Assembly: GCF_004682045.1 (NCBI RefSeq) | Contig: NZ_QUZT01000052.1 | Location: 1 to 49,659 of the forward strand | Direction of reading: 5' to 3' | Source of the DNA: Pseudomonas nabeulensis | GTDB taxonomy: Bacteria > Pseudomonadota > Gammaproteobacteria > Pseudomonadales > Pseudomonadaceae | DNA: 49,659 bases | Part shown: one piece after another, positions 8,897-16,085 of the stretch | How positions within the stretch are numbered: the stretch's first letter is position 1 | Layout: each line of letters opens with the position of its first letter | The notes under the pieces: model-generated | The model's database searches: none | Told to the model about the DNA's origin: nothing | What the model saw: the letters and a program-made list of their open reading frames with translations, nothing else | Program-made: the position numbers and the translations under genes

Positions 8897-9178
8897 GGAG
8901 GACTCCGAGCAAAGGGACGAACGCGCCGACCTTACCGGCTTTGAACCGTGGGTGAAAGCGGCGACATCAGTGGTAACAAAGGCGTCGATCAACCACGCCG
9001 ACTGCATAGAGACCACCTATGAGCTGGATTGTTATTCCGTATTTCCTTAATCTTGCCCCCCTCTATACGCTGCACCCATTATTTTCAGGGCCTGCGAGTT
9101 AAAGCCTTCCCCAAGTGCTTCGTGGTCCCTTTTTTATTCCAGCCGCCTTGTGGTCCGGGCGGTCGACAGGAGTGAGTC

Positions 9179-10141
9179 ATGTCTGATACCCGTCATTCGC
9201 GAGTGATTATTCTCGGTTCCGGCCCTGCCGGTTACAGCGCTGCGGTCTACGCGGCCCGGGCCAACCTCAAGCCGTTGCTGATCACCGGCATGCAGGCGGG
9301 GGGTCAATTGACCACCACCACCGAAGTCGACAACTGGCCGGGCGACGTCCACGGCCTGACCGGCCCGGTGTTGATGGAGCGTATGAAAGAACACGCCGAG
9401 CGCTTTGAAACCGAGATCGTCTTCGACCACATCAACAAGGTCGACTTCTCCAAGAAGCCTTACAGCCTGACCGGCGACAGCGGCGTGTACACCTGTGACG
9501 CACTGATCATCGCTACCGGCGCCAGCGCTCGCTACCTGGGCCTGCCATCCGAAGAAGCGTTCATGGGCAAGGGCGTTTCCGCTTGCGCGACCTGCGACGG
9601 TTTCTTCTACCGCAACAAGCCAGTGGCAGTTGTCGGTGGCGGCAACACCGCTGTGGAAGAAGCGCTGTACCTGGCCAACATCGCCAGCACCGTGACCCTG
9701 GTTCACCGCCGCGAAACCTTCCGCGCCGAGAAGATCCTGATCGACAAGCTCCACGCCCGTGTGGCGGAAGGCAAGATCATCCTCAAGCTCAACGCCACCC
9801 TGGATGAAGTCCTGGGCGACAACATGGGCGTGACCGGTGCTCGCCTGAAAAACAACGATGGCAGCTTCGACGAGCTGAAAGTCGACGGCGTGTTCATCGC
9901 CATCGGCCACACCCCGAACACGTCGCTGTTCGAAGGCGTGCTGGACGCCAAAGACGGCTACCTGGTGGTGCAAGGCGGTCGTGAAGGCAATGCCACGGCG
10001 ACCAACCTGGAAGGTATCTTCGCTGCCGGTGACGTGGCTGACCACGTGTACCGCCAGGCCATCACCTCGGCCGGCGCCGGTTGCATGGCGGCACTGGATG
10101 CCGAGCGTTACCTCGATGGCCTGCAGAACGCATCGTTCTAA
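9179..10141 (+). CDS. trxB: Thioredoxin-disulfide reductase
   Basis: FAD-dependent enzyme that passes electrons from NADPH to thioredoxin. The 320-residue protein has the N-terminal FAD-binding GSGPAGYSAAVYAARA (13-28), the redox centre CATC (Cys136, Cys139), the NADPH-binding VVGGGNTAVEEALYLA and the C-terminal FAAGDVADHVYRQAITSAGAG block. The start is preceded by CAGGAGTGAGTC, a strong ribosome site. It is divergent from the cysZ-like gene and followed directly by a REP doublet. Confidence 0.97.
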   Translation: MSDTRHSRVIILGSGPAGYSAAVYAARANLKPLLITGMQAGGQLTTTTEVDNWPGDVHGLTGPVLMERMKEHAERFETEIVFDHINKVDFSKKPYSLTGDSGVYTCDALIIATGASARYLGLPSEEAFMGKGVSACATCDGFFYRNKPVAVVGGGNTAVEEALYLANIASTVTLVHRRETFRAEKILIDKLHARVAEGKIILKLNATLDEVLGDNMGVTGARLKNNDGSFDELKVDGVFIAIGHTPNTSLFEGVLDAKDGYLVVQGGREGNATATNLEGIFAAGDVADHVYRQAITSAGAGCMAALDAERYLDGLQNASF

Positions 10142-10157
10142 GCAACACCGCAAAACA

Positions 10158-10252
10158 AATGTGGGAGGGGGCTTGCCCCCGATAGCGGTGGGTCAGTCAC
10201 TGATATTTAGACTGACACACTGCAATCGGGGGCAAGCCCCCTCCCACATTTT
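10158..10252. repeat. REP doublet (REPIN-like), GGGGGCTTGCCCCC type
   Basis: Inverted arms AATGTGGGAGGGGGCTTGCC (with CCCGAT following) and its complement bracket about 40 bp. This is the first of five copies of the GTGGGAGGG subfamily in the window; it lies between trxB and hopJ. Confidence 0.92.
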
Positions 10253-10266
10253 GATTTATGCCCGGC

Positions 10267-10608
10267 TTAGGATTTGCGGGTCAGCGGCTGTGCGGTGAAC
10301 TTTACACCGGCCAGTCCATGGGCGATCAATGCCCGGATATTGCCGTGGTCGCTGCCTTCCGGCGTCGCCACTACCGAACGGTAATGCTCCCCAAACGCCA
10401 GCAACGCTTCCTGGTCGCTCAACCCTTCCAACAAGGCCAAACCCAAGGTCTTGCACGACCCTTCGTTTTGCCCGGCAGCGTTTTCCACGCCACCATTGGT
10501 AAAGGCTTGCGGCTGGTAGTCATAACCTGCGGCAATAAAAGCCAAAGTATCGGCAAACACATGTTCGCCGCTGTTCAGGCTGGCACGCAGGGCTTTCAAA
10601 TCAGTCAT
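10267..10608 (-). CDS. HopJ-like (type III effector HopJ family) protein
   Basis: A 113-residue protein beginning MTDLKALRASLNSGEHVFAD, matching the HopJ family, which is named after a Pseudomonas syringae candidate effector but is widespread in bacteria without relevant secretion systems. The central YDYQPQAFTNGG and the region LGLALLEGLSDQEALLAFGEHYR are the recognisable blocks. The start overlaps the end of the DUF1244 gene by 8 bp, indicating translational coupling, and AAAGG precedes it. Housekeeping context (pterin genes upstream) argues against a real effector role. The function is unknown. Confidence 0.8.
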   Translation of the reverse strand: MTDLKALRASLNSGEHVFADTLAFIAAGYDYQPQAFTNGGVENAAGQNEGSCKTLGLALLEGLSDQEALLAFGEHYRSVVATPEGSDHGNIRALIAHGLAGVKFTAQPLTRKS

Positions 10609-10897
10609 GGGTTTTTCCTTTGGCGAACGCCGCCTGTTGGTCGGCGCTGGCTTCTTTCTGGTATTGGGCTTTCCACTCGGCGTACGGCATGCCGTACACC
10701 ACTTCGCGGGCGTCATCGAGGCTCAGCTCGATATGGCGCTCATCGGCCTCGGCCTTGTACCACTTGGACAAGCAGTTACGGCAGAAACCGGAGAGGTTCA
10801 TCAGGTCAATGTTCTGCACATCCTTGCGGCTGTCCAGGTGGGCCACCAGCCGGCGGAAGGCGGCGGCTTCGAGTTCGAGGCGTTGTTGGTCGTTCAT
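10601..10897 (-). CDS. DUF1244 family protein
   Basis: A small conserved protein of 98 residues if it starts at ATG 10897 (MNDQQRLELEAAAF); an ATG three codons upstream is also possible. The signature is NLSGFCRNCLSKWYKAEADE, with two cysteines three residues apart that suggest metal binding or redox. It is followed, with an 8-bp overlap, by the HopJ-like gene and lies 15 bp downstream of folX, so it is probably part of the pterin operon. The function is unknown. Confidence 0.82.
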   Translation of the reverse strand: MNDQQRLELEAAAFRRLVAHLDSRKDVQNIDLMNLSGFCRNCLSKWYKAEADERHIELSLDDAREVVYGMPYAEWKAQYQKEASADQQAAFAKGKTHD

Positions 10898-10912
10898 AGG
10901 GCTCACGCAGGT

Positions 10913-11290
10913 TCAGGATTGACGGCTGGCCGCCAGGGTAATTGACACCGATTCGGCAAAGCGCAGCGCATGGGGCTTGTCCACTTCGACTTCGGCGTAC
11001 AGCACTGATTCATTGCTCATCACCAGGTCCAGCAGTTCCTGGGTCAGGCGCTCCAGCAGCGCAAAGCGGTTGCCTTCGACGTGGGCAATGATCGCCTTGG
11101 TGATGGTGCGGTAGTTCAGCGCATGGTCGATATCGTTGTCGCGCACGGCTTCCTGGGCGGCATACAGGATGGTCAGGTTGATCAGCACGTCCTGCTTGTT
11201 GAGGATCTCGTCCTCGTTGATGCCGATATAGGTGCGCAGGCACAGGTCCTTGACCCGGATGCGCGCCATGCCTGGTTGAAGTTGTGGCAT
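10913..11290 (-). CDS. folX: Dihydroneopterin triphosphate 2'-epimerase
   Basis: Converts dihydroneopterin triphosphate to dihydromonapterin triphosphate. The 125-residue protein resembles E. coli FolX throughout: MARIRVKDLCLRTYIGINED, HALNYRTITKAIIAHVEGN, FALLERLTQ and AEVEVDKPHALRFAESVSIT. These features favour FolX over the homologous FolB aldolase. The start at 11290 lies 2 bp after the folE stop, so the genes are coupled. With folE and folM it forms a complete tetrahydromonapterin route; in pseudomonads this pterin is reported to serve phenylalanine hydroxylase. Confidence 0.9.
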   Translation of the reverse strand: MPQLQPGMARIRVKDLCLRTYIGINEDEILNKQDVLINLTILYAAQEAVRDNDIDHALNYRTITKAIIAHVEGNRFALLERLTQELLDLVMSNESVLYAEVEVDKPHALRFAESVSITLAASRQS

Positions 11291-11292
11291 TG

Positions 11293-11847
11293 CTACTTGC
11301 TCCGTCCGATCAGTTGCAGGAACTCCATGCGCGTGGTGTTCGACTCGCGGAACGCGCCGAGCATCACCGAGGTGTTCATGGTTGAATTCTGTTTCTCCAC
11401 GCCGCGCATCATCATGCACATGTGCTGGGCTTCGATCACCACCGCTACGCCGGCCGCCTGGGTCACGGACTGGATGGCGTCGGCGATTTGCCGCGTGAGG
11501 TTTTCCTGGATTTGCAGGCGCCGCGCATACATATCGACGATGCGCGCCAGCTTCGACAGGCCCAGTACTTTACCGGTCGGAATATAGGCGACATGGGCCT
11601 TGCCGATAAAGGGCAGCAGATGATGCTCGCACAGCGAGTACAACTCGATGTCCTTGAGGATCACCATTTCGTCATTGTCGGAGGTGAACAGTGCGCCGTT
11701 GACGATCTCGTCCAGGCTTTGTTCATACCCGTGACACAGGTACTGCATCGCCTTGGCGGCACGCTTGGGCGTGTCGAGCAGGCCTTCGCGTTCCGAGTCT
11801 TCGCCCAGGCCTTTGAGAATCTCGCGGTAGTGGTGGGGCAGGGTCAT
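11293..11847 (-). CDS. folE: GTP cyclohydrolase I (type IA)
   Basis: Opens GTP to 7,8-dihydroneopterin triphosphate, the entry step of pterin synthesis. The 184-residue protein has the zinc-binding CEHHLLPF with Cys73 and His76 and the third ligand Cys in AQHMCMMMRG, as well as GLSKLARIVDMYARRLQIQE. It is slightly shorter than the E. coli enzyme. It lies between folM (20 bp upstream) and folX (2 bp downstream). The operon context suggests this copy is dedicated to monapterin, with folate supplied by another copy elsewhere; that second copy is an inference. Confidence 0.95.
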   Translation of the reverse strand: MTLPHHYREILKGLGEDSEREGLLDTPKRAAKAMQYLCHGYEQSLDEIVNGALFTSDNDEMVILKDIELYSLCEHHLLPFIGKAHVAYIPTGKVLGLSKLARIVDMYARRLQIQENLTRQIADAIQSVTQAAGVAVVIEAQHMCMMMRGVEKQNSTMNTSVMLGAFRESNTTRMEFLQLIGRSK

Positions 11848-11867
11848 ACAACATCCTCACAAACGGC

Positions 11868-12578
11868 TTACTTGATATGCCGCCCGCCGTTGACGGTCAG
11901 GGTGGTACCGGTGACATAAGGGTTATCCAACAGGTAGCGCACGCTCTGGTAGATCACTTCCGGGCCTGGCTCAATGCCCAACGCCGACTTGGCCAATACC
12001 TTGGCGCGATAGTCCGCGTCGTCGCCCTCGTTGAACATCACCATGGCCGGGGCAATGCCGTTGACCTTGACCGACGGCGCAAACTGCGCGGCAAACGACA
12101 GCGTCAGGCTGTCGAGCCCGGCCTTGGTGGCGCAATAGGCGATGTGCTGGCGGCTGCCCTTGCGCACCACGTCATCGCTGATATGCACGATGTCGGCGGG
12201 GCAGGAGCGTTGCAGCAAGGGTGAACAATGCAGGTTGATCAGGTACGGCGCAAGCAGGTGCACGCTGAACATGTCGGTAAACGCGCGGCTTTCTTCGCCA
12301 GGTGTTTCCGCGATCCAGGCTGAGGCGTTGTGGATGATCGCGCGCAAACTTTGGGTGTGGGTGTTCAGCTCGGCGATAAACGCCAGGATCCCGGCCTCGC
12401 TGGAAAAATCGGCAAACACCCCGATCGCGCCGCGTTCGCGCAGGGCCTGCACGCCAGGGCGTTCACTGCGGTAACTGAAAATCACCGGGTGCCCATCGTC
12501 CAGCAGGCGCTGGGCACAGTGCAGGCCGACACGCTGGCCGGCGCCGGTGATCAGGATCGGGGCGTTCGTTGCAGTCAT
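11868..12578 (-). CDS. folM: Dihydromonapterin reductase
   Basis: NADPH-dependent short-chain dehydrogenase that reduces dihydromonapterin to the tetrahydro cofactor, with weak dihydrofolate reductase activity in the family. The 236-residue protein shows TGAGQRVG as the cofactor loop; the Arg in the TGxxxRxG pattern is typical of pteridine reductases. YCATKAGLDSLT is the catalytic Tyr-x3-Lys region, and the C-terminus has GTTLTVNGGRHIK. It is the first gene of folM-folE-folX. Assignment rests on both motif and neighbours. Confidence 0.9.
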   Translation of the reverse strand: MTATNAPILITGAGQRVGLHCAQRLLDDGHPVIFSYRSERPGVQALRERGAIGVFADFSSEAGILAFIAELNTHTQSLRAIIHNASAWIAETPGEESRAFTDMFSVHLLAPYLINLHCSPLLQRSCPADIVHISDDVVRKGSRQHIAYCATKAGLDSLTLSFAAQFAPSVKVNGIAPAMVMFNEGDDADYRAKVLAKSALGIEPGPEVIYQSVRYLLDNPYVTGTTLTVNGGRHIK

Positions 12579-12634
12579 GGGGGGCTCGATTCGCTGGCAG
12601 GCTCAAATCATACCAGCGACCGGCCCCCCTGTAC

Positions 12635-13195
12635 TCACGCGGCGGCTTCGGTGGCCTTGCGTGGTGTGGGGGCGGGGTGCAGCCAGTTGGCCAGCAGGTG
12701 GGTCGACAGCGGGATGAACAGGTAGACCATCAGTGGCGTAAGGGCCAGGGTGCTGACGAACACGCGGGGGACCAGCTCCAGCTCACCGAGCAGTGGCCCC
12801 AACACAAAGTTGAAGATCAGCGACACCGGGAAAAACGCCAGCCAGATGGCCACGGCTTGTTTCCAGCGTGGCGGGCGTGCGCCGGCGGCGCCAAACCAGC
12901 CATCGATACCACTCACACGATGTTCCGACGGGTCGGCAAACAGCTCGCTGCCACGGCTCAGCCAGGCGCTGCGGGAGGCGGAGAACTCCCAGGCATGCAG
13001 GGTCTTTTCATCGGCAAAGCGGAAAATAATCTGGAATTCATCATCATCGGGCGGCGGGGCGAGTACGCCTGAACCCAGGTAGCCGGGAAAGTCGGTGGCC
13101 AGTTGCTCGCCTTCGCGCAGCCAGGCCATCAATTCTTCGTAGCGACCCTTGGCCACGCGGCGCGCAACCATCAGGGTGACGGGAGAGGTAGACAT
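12635..13195 (-). CDS. Antibiotic biosynthesis monooxygenase (ABM) domain protein with membrane anchor
   Basis: A 186-residue protein. Residues 1 to about 100 look like a ferredoxin-like ABM domain (VTLMVARRVAKGRYEELMAWL, FQIIFRFADEKTLHAWEFSASRSAWL). Two hydrophobic segments follow, at about 114-133 and 143-170, so the domain is probably held at the inner membrane. The C-terminus is Pro/Ala/Lys rich. It lies upstream of folM on the same strand with a 56-bp gap and could be co-transcribed. Substrate and reaction are unknown; some ABM proteins are not enzymes. Confidence 0.75.
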   Translation of the reverse strand: MSTSPVTLMVARRVAKGRYEELMAWLREGEQLATDFPGYLGSGVLAPPPDDDEFQIIFRFADEKTLHAWEFSASRSAWLSRGSELFADPSEHRVSGIDGWFGAAGARPPRWKQAVAIWLAFFPVSLIFNFVLGPLLGELELVPRVFVSTLALTPLMVYLFIPLSTHLLANWLHPAPTPRKATEAAA

Positions 13196-13272
13196 TATGT
13201 ATCTCCAAATACGGGTGCGCTGGACCGGGTAGGTGGCGCACGAACATAGCGGCGGGGTGGTGCCGCTATGAA

Positions 13273-13299
13273 AAAACAGGCAAGGATTATTCCTGTTTT
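13273..13299. promoter_or_regulatory. Inverted repeat in the ABM / MerR divergent gap
   Basis: AAAACAGG (13273-13280) and CCTGTTTT (13292-13299) are perfect 8-bp arms around an 11-bp spacer. The position, about 100 bp upstream of the MerR-type gene and 80 bp upstream of the ABM gene, fits an operator. The binding protein is unknown; autoregulation by the MerR protein is a guess. Confidence 0.4.
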
Positions 13300-13340
13300 A
13301 CAGAAATACGCCAGTGGCATTGGTCCGAAGACGGCCGGCC

Positions 13341-13370
13341 TTGAAAAAGACAGGTCTAAAGGCGTTAAAT
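13341..13370 (+). promoter_or_regulatory. Possible promoter of the MerR-type gene
   Basis: TTGAAA (13341-13346), an 18-nt spacer and TTAAAT (13365-13370). It would drive the regulator only if translation starts at 13405; if translation starts at ATG 13369, the promoter must be further upstream. Confidence 0.35.
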
Positions 13371-13404
13371 GGGGCCCCAGTTGCCGTTGGTTTTTTGGTC
13401 TCCA

Positions 13405-14364
13405 ATGCCCGTCATTACTGCTCCGACTGATAGTTCTTCGCATCTGGAATCAACTGATCCCGATGAGCTGTTCCCCATTCGTGAAGTCTCCAGATTGACA
13501 GGCATCAATCCTGTCACCTTGCGTGCCTGGGAGCGTCGTTATGGGCTAATCCAGCCCACACGCACCGAAAGTGGGCACCGTCTCTACTCCAAGTCCGATA
13601 TTGAAACCGTCCATCGCGTGCTCGATTGGATCGAACGGGGTGTGGCCGTCAGCAAAGTGGGCAAGATCCTCGCCCGTGACGATCAACAGGCCCAAGCGGT
13701 ACGCGCCGAGCGTGACGTGCTCGGCGACACTGAGTGGTCCCAGTGGCAGGCGCGGTTAAGGCAGGCCATCAGCGCCTTTGATGACCGTCGACTGGAGAGC
13801 CTGTACGGTCAGATTTTTGCGACCTACCCCCTCAGCGTGGCGTTCCAGGACATCCTGATGCCCCTCTGGCAAGAGCTGTTGCGTCATCAAGGGCGCTTTG
13901 GCCAGGCCAGTGAGTGGCTGTTTTTTGATGCCTTCCTGCGCGTTCACGCCTGGCAGCGCTTGCAGTTGGCCAGTGATTCGTCGCTGCCACGGGTCTTGTT
14001 GGCGCCCATGCCGGGCGAGTGCCGCAAACTGGAGTTGTTGGTGGCCGCCTTATTGATGAGCCGGGATGACTTGGCCGTGAAGGTCCTGCCAATGGGCCAA
14101 CCGTTTGATGAGTTGACGCTGGTCTGTGAAAAGACCCAGCCCCAAGGGTTGATCGTCTTTTCCAACCACTCGCCCAGCCATGACCTGGCTGAGCGCCTCA
14201 ATCGCCTGGGGATGACACTCAACTGCCCGTTGTTCCTGGCGGGTGATGCTTCGGAATTGGTCCAGGGCAACCTGGCCGGTTCCTCAATCGGTTGCCTGGG
14301 CAATGAGGGGCGGATGATGCAGCGTCGCTTGCAACAATTCTTGAGCGGCGGGCTGGATACCTGA
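13405..14364 (+). CDS. MerR family regulator, CarH/LitR-like (B12-independent class II type)
   Basis: A 319-residue transcription regulator. Residues 23-92 form a MerR DNA-binding domain (PIREVSRLTGINPVTLRAWE, GLIQPTRTESGHRLYS). The rest resembles the CarH/LitR cobalamin-sensing part, but the residues that hold B12 are gone: the cap-domain Glu-His is Glu170-Trp171, and the His-bearing loop of the Rossmann part reads GECRKLEL (204-211), with Cys where the cobalt-ligand His is expected. In P. putida such proteins (PplR, class II LitR) work with short LOV photoreceptors, and one is encoded 0.7 kb away here. An in-frame ATG at 13369 with a better ribosome site (AAAGG) would add 12 residues. The stop is 2 bp from the convergent PilZ-like gene. 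Confidence 0.82.
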   Translation: MPVITAPTDSSSHLESTDPDELFPIREVSRLTGINPVTLRAWERRYGLIQPTRTESGHRLYSKSDIETVHRVLDWIERGVAVSKVGKILARDDQQAQAVRAERDVLGDTEWSQWQARLRQAISAFDDRRLESLYGQIFATYPLSVAFQDILMPLWQELLRHQGRFGQASEWLFFDAFLRVHAWQRLQLASDSSLPRVLLAPMPGECRKLELLVAALLMSRDDLAVKVLPMGQPFDELTLVCEKTQPQGLIVFSNHSPSHDLAERLNRLGMTLNCPLFLAGDASELVQGNLAGSSIGCLGNEGRMMQRRLQQFLSGGLDT

Positions 14365-14366
14365 TC

Positions 14367-14972
14367 TCAAGCGTGCACTTCGGGGTGTACCAGGCGGTGT
14401 TGATGCAGGATGAACTGGCGCAGGCGCTCGGTTTCGTCCGCATCTGCCTGGCTTAGCCGATAGGCAAACAGGCCGCGCGCGGTTTCACGCTCGAAGGTCC
14501 CGCGCAGCGCAATGCGCTCGTAGCCCGATGGGCTGAACCACAGCGAGAAGGTCTTGGGTGGTTTGACCCGGCCACGAATCTCCAGCAGCACGCCCTTGAA
14601 CGACACTTCATGTACCCACAGCGCACTGGCGTGGCCCTTGATGTTTTCCAGGGCCACAGGTGCCTCGAGTGCCAGGCGCCAGGGGCGGATCATCGGGCCG
14701 TCTTCGAAAATCGTCGGCACACCCAAACGCAGGTGCACCGCATGAAACTCGTCTTCCACCAGGTGCAGGGGGAAGGTGAGTTGCTGGTTGTCGAACTGCG
14801 CCTGGATGGTGACGTGGTCGTGGGCGGCCAGCCGGGTGAGCAAGTCGCGGAGCTGCGCGCCGCCGTTGACGGTCAGGCTCGACGACGCGTCCCGCAGGTT
14901 GAGCTGCGGGTTGTGGTGCATCATCTGAATGAAATCCAGCTCGTCCTGCGTCAGAAGTGCGTCGCGTTGCAT
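14367..14972 (-). CDS. PilZ-like domain protein
   Basis: A 201-residue cytoplasmic protein with no signal or membrane segment. The C-terminal half resembles PilZ c-di-GMP-binding domains: an Arg-rich lead (RPWRLALEAPVALENI) followed by HEVSFKGVLLEI, in the place of the usual (D/N)xSxxG element. The Arg spacing and the missing Asp/Asn make nucleotide binding doubtful. The N-terminal half (QLRDLLTRLAAHDHVTIQAQ) could be a YcgR-like partner domain. It is downstream of the LOV gene on the same strand with a 59-bp gap, suggesting a shared transcript. The assignment is moderate. Confidence 0.6.
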   Translation of the reverse strand: MQRDALLTQDELDFIQMMHHNPQLNLRDASSSLTVNGGAQLRDLLTRLAAHDHVTIQAQFDNQQLTFPLHLVEDEFHAVHLRLGVPTIFEDGPMIRPWRLALEAPVALENIKGHASALWVHEVSFKGVLLEIRGRVKPPKTFSLWFSPSGYERIALRGTFERETARGLFAYRLSQADADETERLRQFILHQHRLVHPEVHA

Positions 14973-15031
14973 CGCTCTTGCTCAATGGAGGGGTGTTAAA
15001 ATGCCATTATCCCCTCTAATGACCGTATTTT

Positions 15032-15499
15032 CTAAATTTTGTTAGATCCACTCGTCGCTTTGAGTGCCGCCAACTCGGCCTTGAGCTGGGCCAATTCGGT
15101 CTCTAGTTGCGCCACGCGTTGCTGGGCCTTGACCTGCAAGGTCACATCTTTTTGCACGCCGACGAAATACGTCTGTTTGTCCGCCTCGTTGTACACCGAT
15201 GACAACGACAACTCGTTCCAGAAATGGCTGCCGTCCTTGCGGTAATTGCGCAGGATTTCGCGGCAGGCACCGCCACTTTCCAGCGCTTCTCGAATCGCCA
15301 TCAGGGCCGGCTGGTCGCGGTCGCCGGACTGTAGGAAACGGCAATCCTGATAGAGGATCTCATCCAGGGTGTAGCCCGTCAGCCGTTCGAATGCCGGGTT
15401 GACGTAAATCAGCGGCTTGTCCTTGCCCTCGCGTTCGGCGACGACGATCCCGTCGTTGGAAGCATTGACGACCAGTTGCATCAGCTTGGCGTTAATCAT
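15032..15499 (-). CDS. Short LOV-domain blue-light photoreceptor
   Basis: A flavin-binding LOV protein without a fused effector domain, 155 residues from ATG 15499 (MINAKLMQLVVNASNDGIVV). The photoactive cysteine is Cys53 in YQDCRFLQSGDRDQP, the same position as in the P. putida SB1/SB2-LOV proteins. NYRKDGSHFWNELSLS and YFVGVQKDVT complete the PAS core. The C-terminus (about 127-148) is a leucine-rich helix likely to dimerise as a coiled coil. An in-frame ATG four codons upstream is possible. In P. putida, short LOV proteins act through PplR MerR-type regulators; such a gene lies nearby. Output by protein-protein contact is inferred. Confidence 0.93.
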   Translation of the reverse strand: MINAKLMQLVVNASNDGIVVAEREGKDKPLIYVNPAFERLTGYTLDEILYQDCRFLQSGDRDQPALMAIREALESGGACREILRNYRKDGSHFWNELSLSSVYNEADKQTYFVGVQKDVTLQVKAQQRVAQLETELAQLKAELAALKATSGSNKI

Positions 15500-15629
15500 T
15501 GAGCGGTCCATGGCTTGTTTTTAGGAACCTGGAGTTTATGGCAAGTGTTGAATGTTGCGCGGCGCGTACCGAAATATTTGCCCCAGCTGCTAATATCCCA
15601 CGCTTTCGCTCAACTACAGGATCAGATTG

Positions 15630-16085
15630 ATGAAAGTCGCCATCCTTTCCGGCTCGGTCTACGGCACGGCAGAAGAAGTTGCCCGCCATGCCGCCGGTAT
15701 CCTCACTGCGGCCGGTTTCGAGGCCTGGCACAACCCCCGCGCGACGCTGGCGGATGTGCAAGCCTTTGCCCCGCAGGCGTTCCTGGCGGTGACCTCCACC
15801 ACCGGCATGGGAGAGCTGCCCGACAACCTGCAACCGTTGTATTCGACCCTTCGCGATCAATTGCCCGCTGCCTTCCGTGGCCTGCCCGGTGCGGTGATCG
15901 GCCTGGGCGACGCCAGCTACGGCGACACCTTCTGCGGCGGTGGCGAACAAATGCGCGAGCTGTTCGGCGAGCTGGGTGTGCGCGAAGTGCTGCCCATGCT
16001 GCGCCTGGACGCCAGCGAAAGCGTGACCCCCGAAGCCGATGCCGAACCCTGGTTGGCCGAACTGGTCACTGCACTGCGCGGTTGA
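15630..16085 (+). CDS. Flavodoxin (MioC-like)
   Basis: A 151-residue FMN-binding electron carrier. The phosphate-binding loop is LSGSVYGTAEEVA near residue 7, followed by TSTTGMGELPDN and the FMN-contacting VIGLGDASYGDTFCGGG, all standard for the MioC/short flavodoxin group. The start is ATG 15630. It is divergent from the LOV gene, and its last 20 bp overlap the 3' end of the convergent LysR gene. The redox partner is unknown; biotin synthase has been suggested for MioC in E. coli. Confidence 0.88.
   Translation: MKVAILSGSVYGTAEEVARHAAGILTAAGFEAWHNPRATLADVQAFAPQAFLAVTSTTGMGELPDNLQPLYSTLRDQLPAAFRGLPGAVIGLGDASYGDTFCGGGEQMRELFGELGVREVLPMLRLDASESVTPEADAEPWLAELVTALRG

Noticed and set aside
10267..10608. 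HopJ-like gene as a type III effector or virulence island marker
   Set aside because: Sits in a housekeeping pterin operon with no secretion or chaperone genes; the name comes only from family history.
13196..15629. Canonical PplR direct-repeat box (TGTACA-type half sites) in the light-module gaps
   Set aside because: Searched by eye on both strands of the three gaps; no pair with correct spacing was found.
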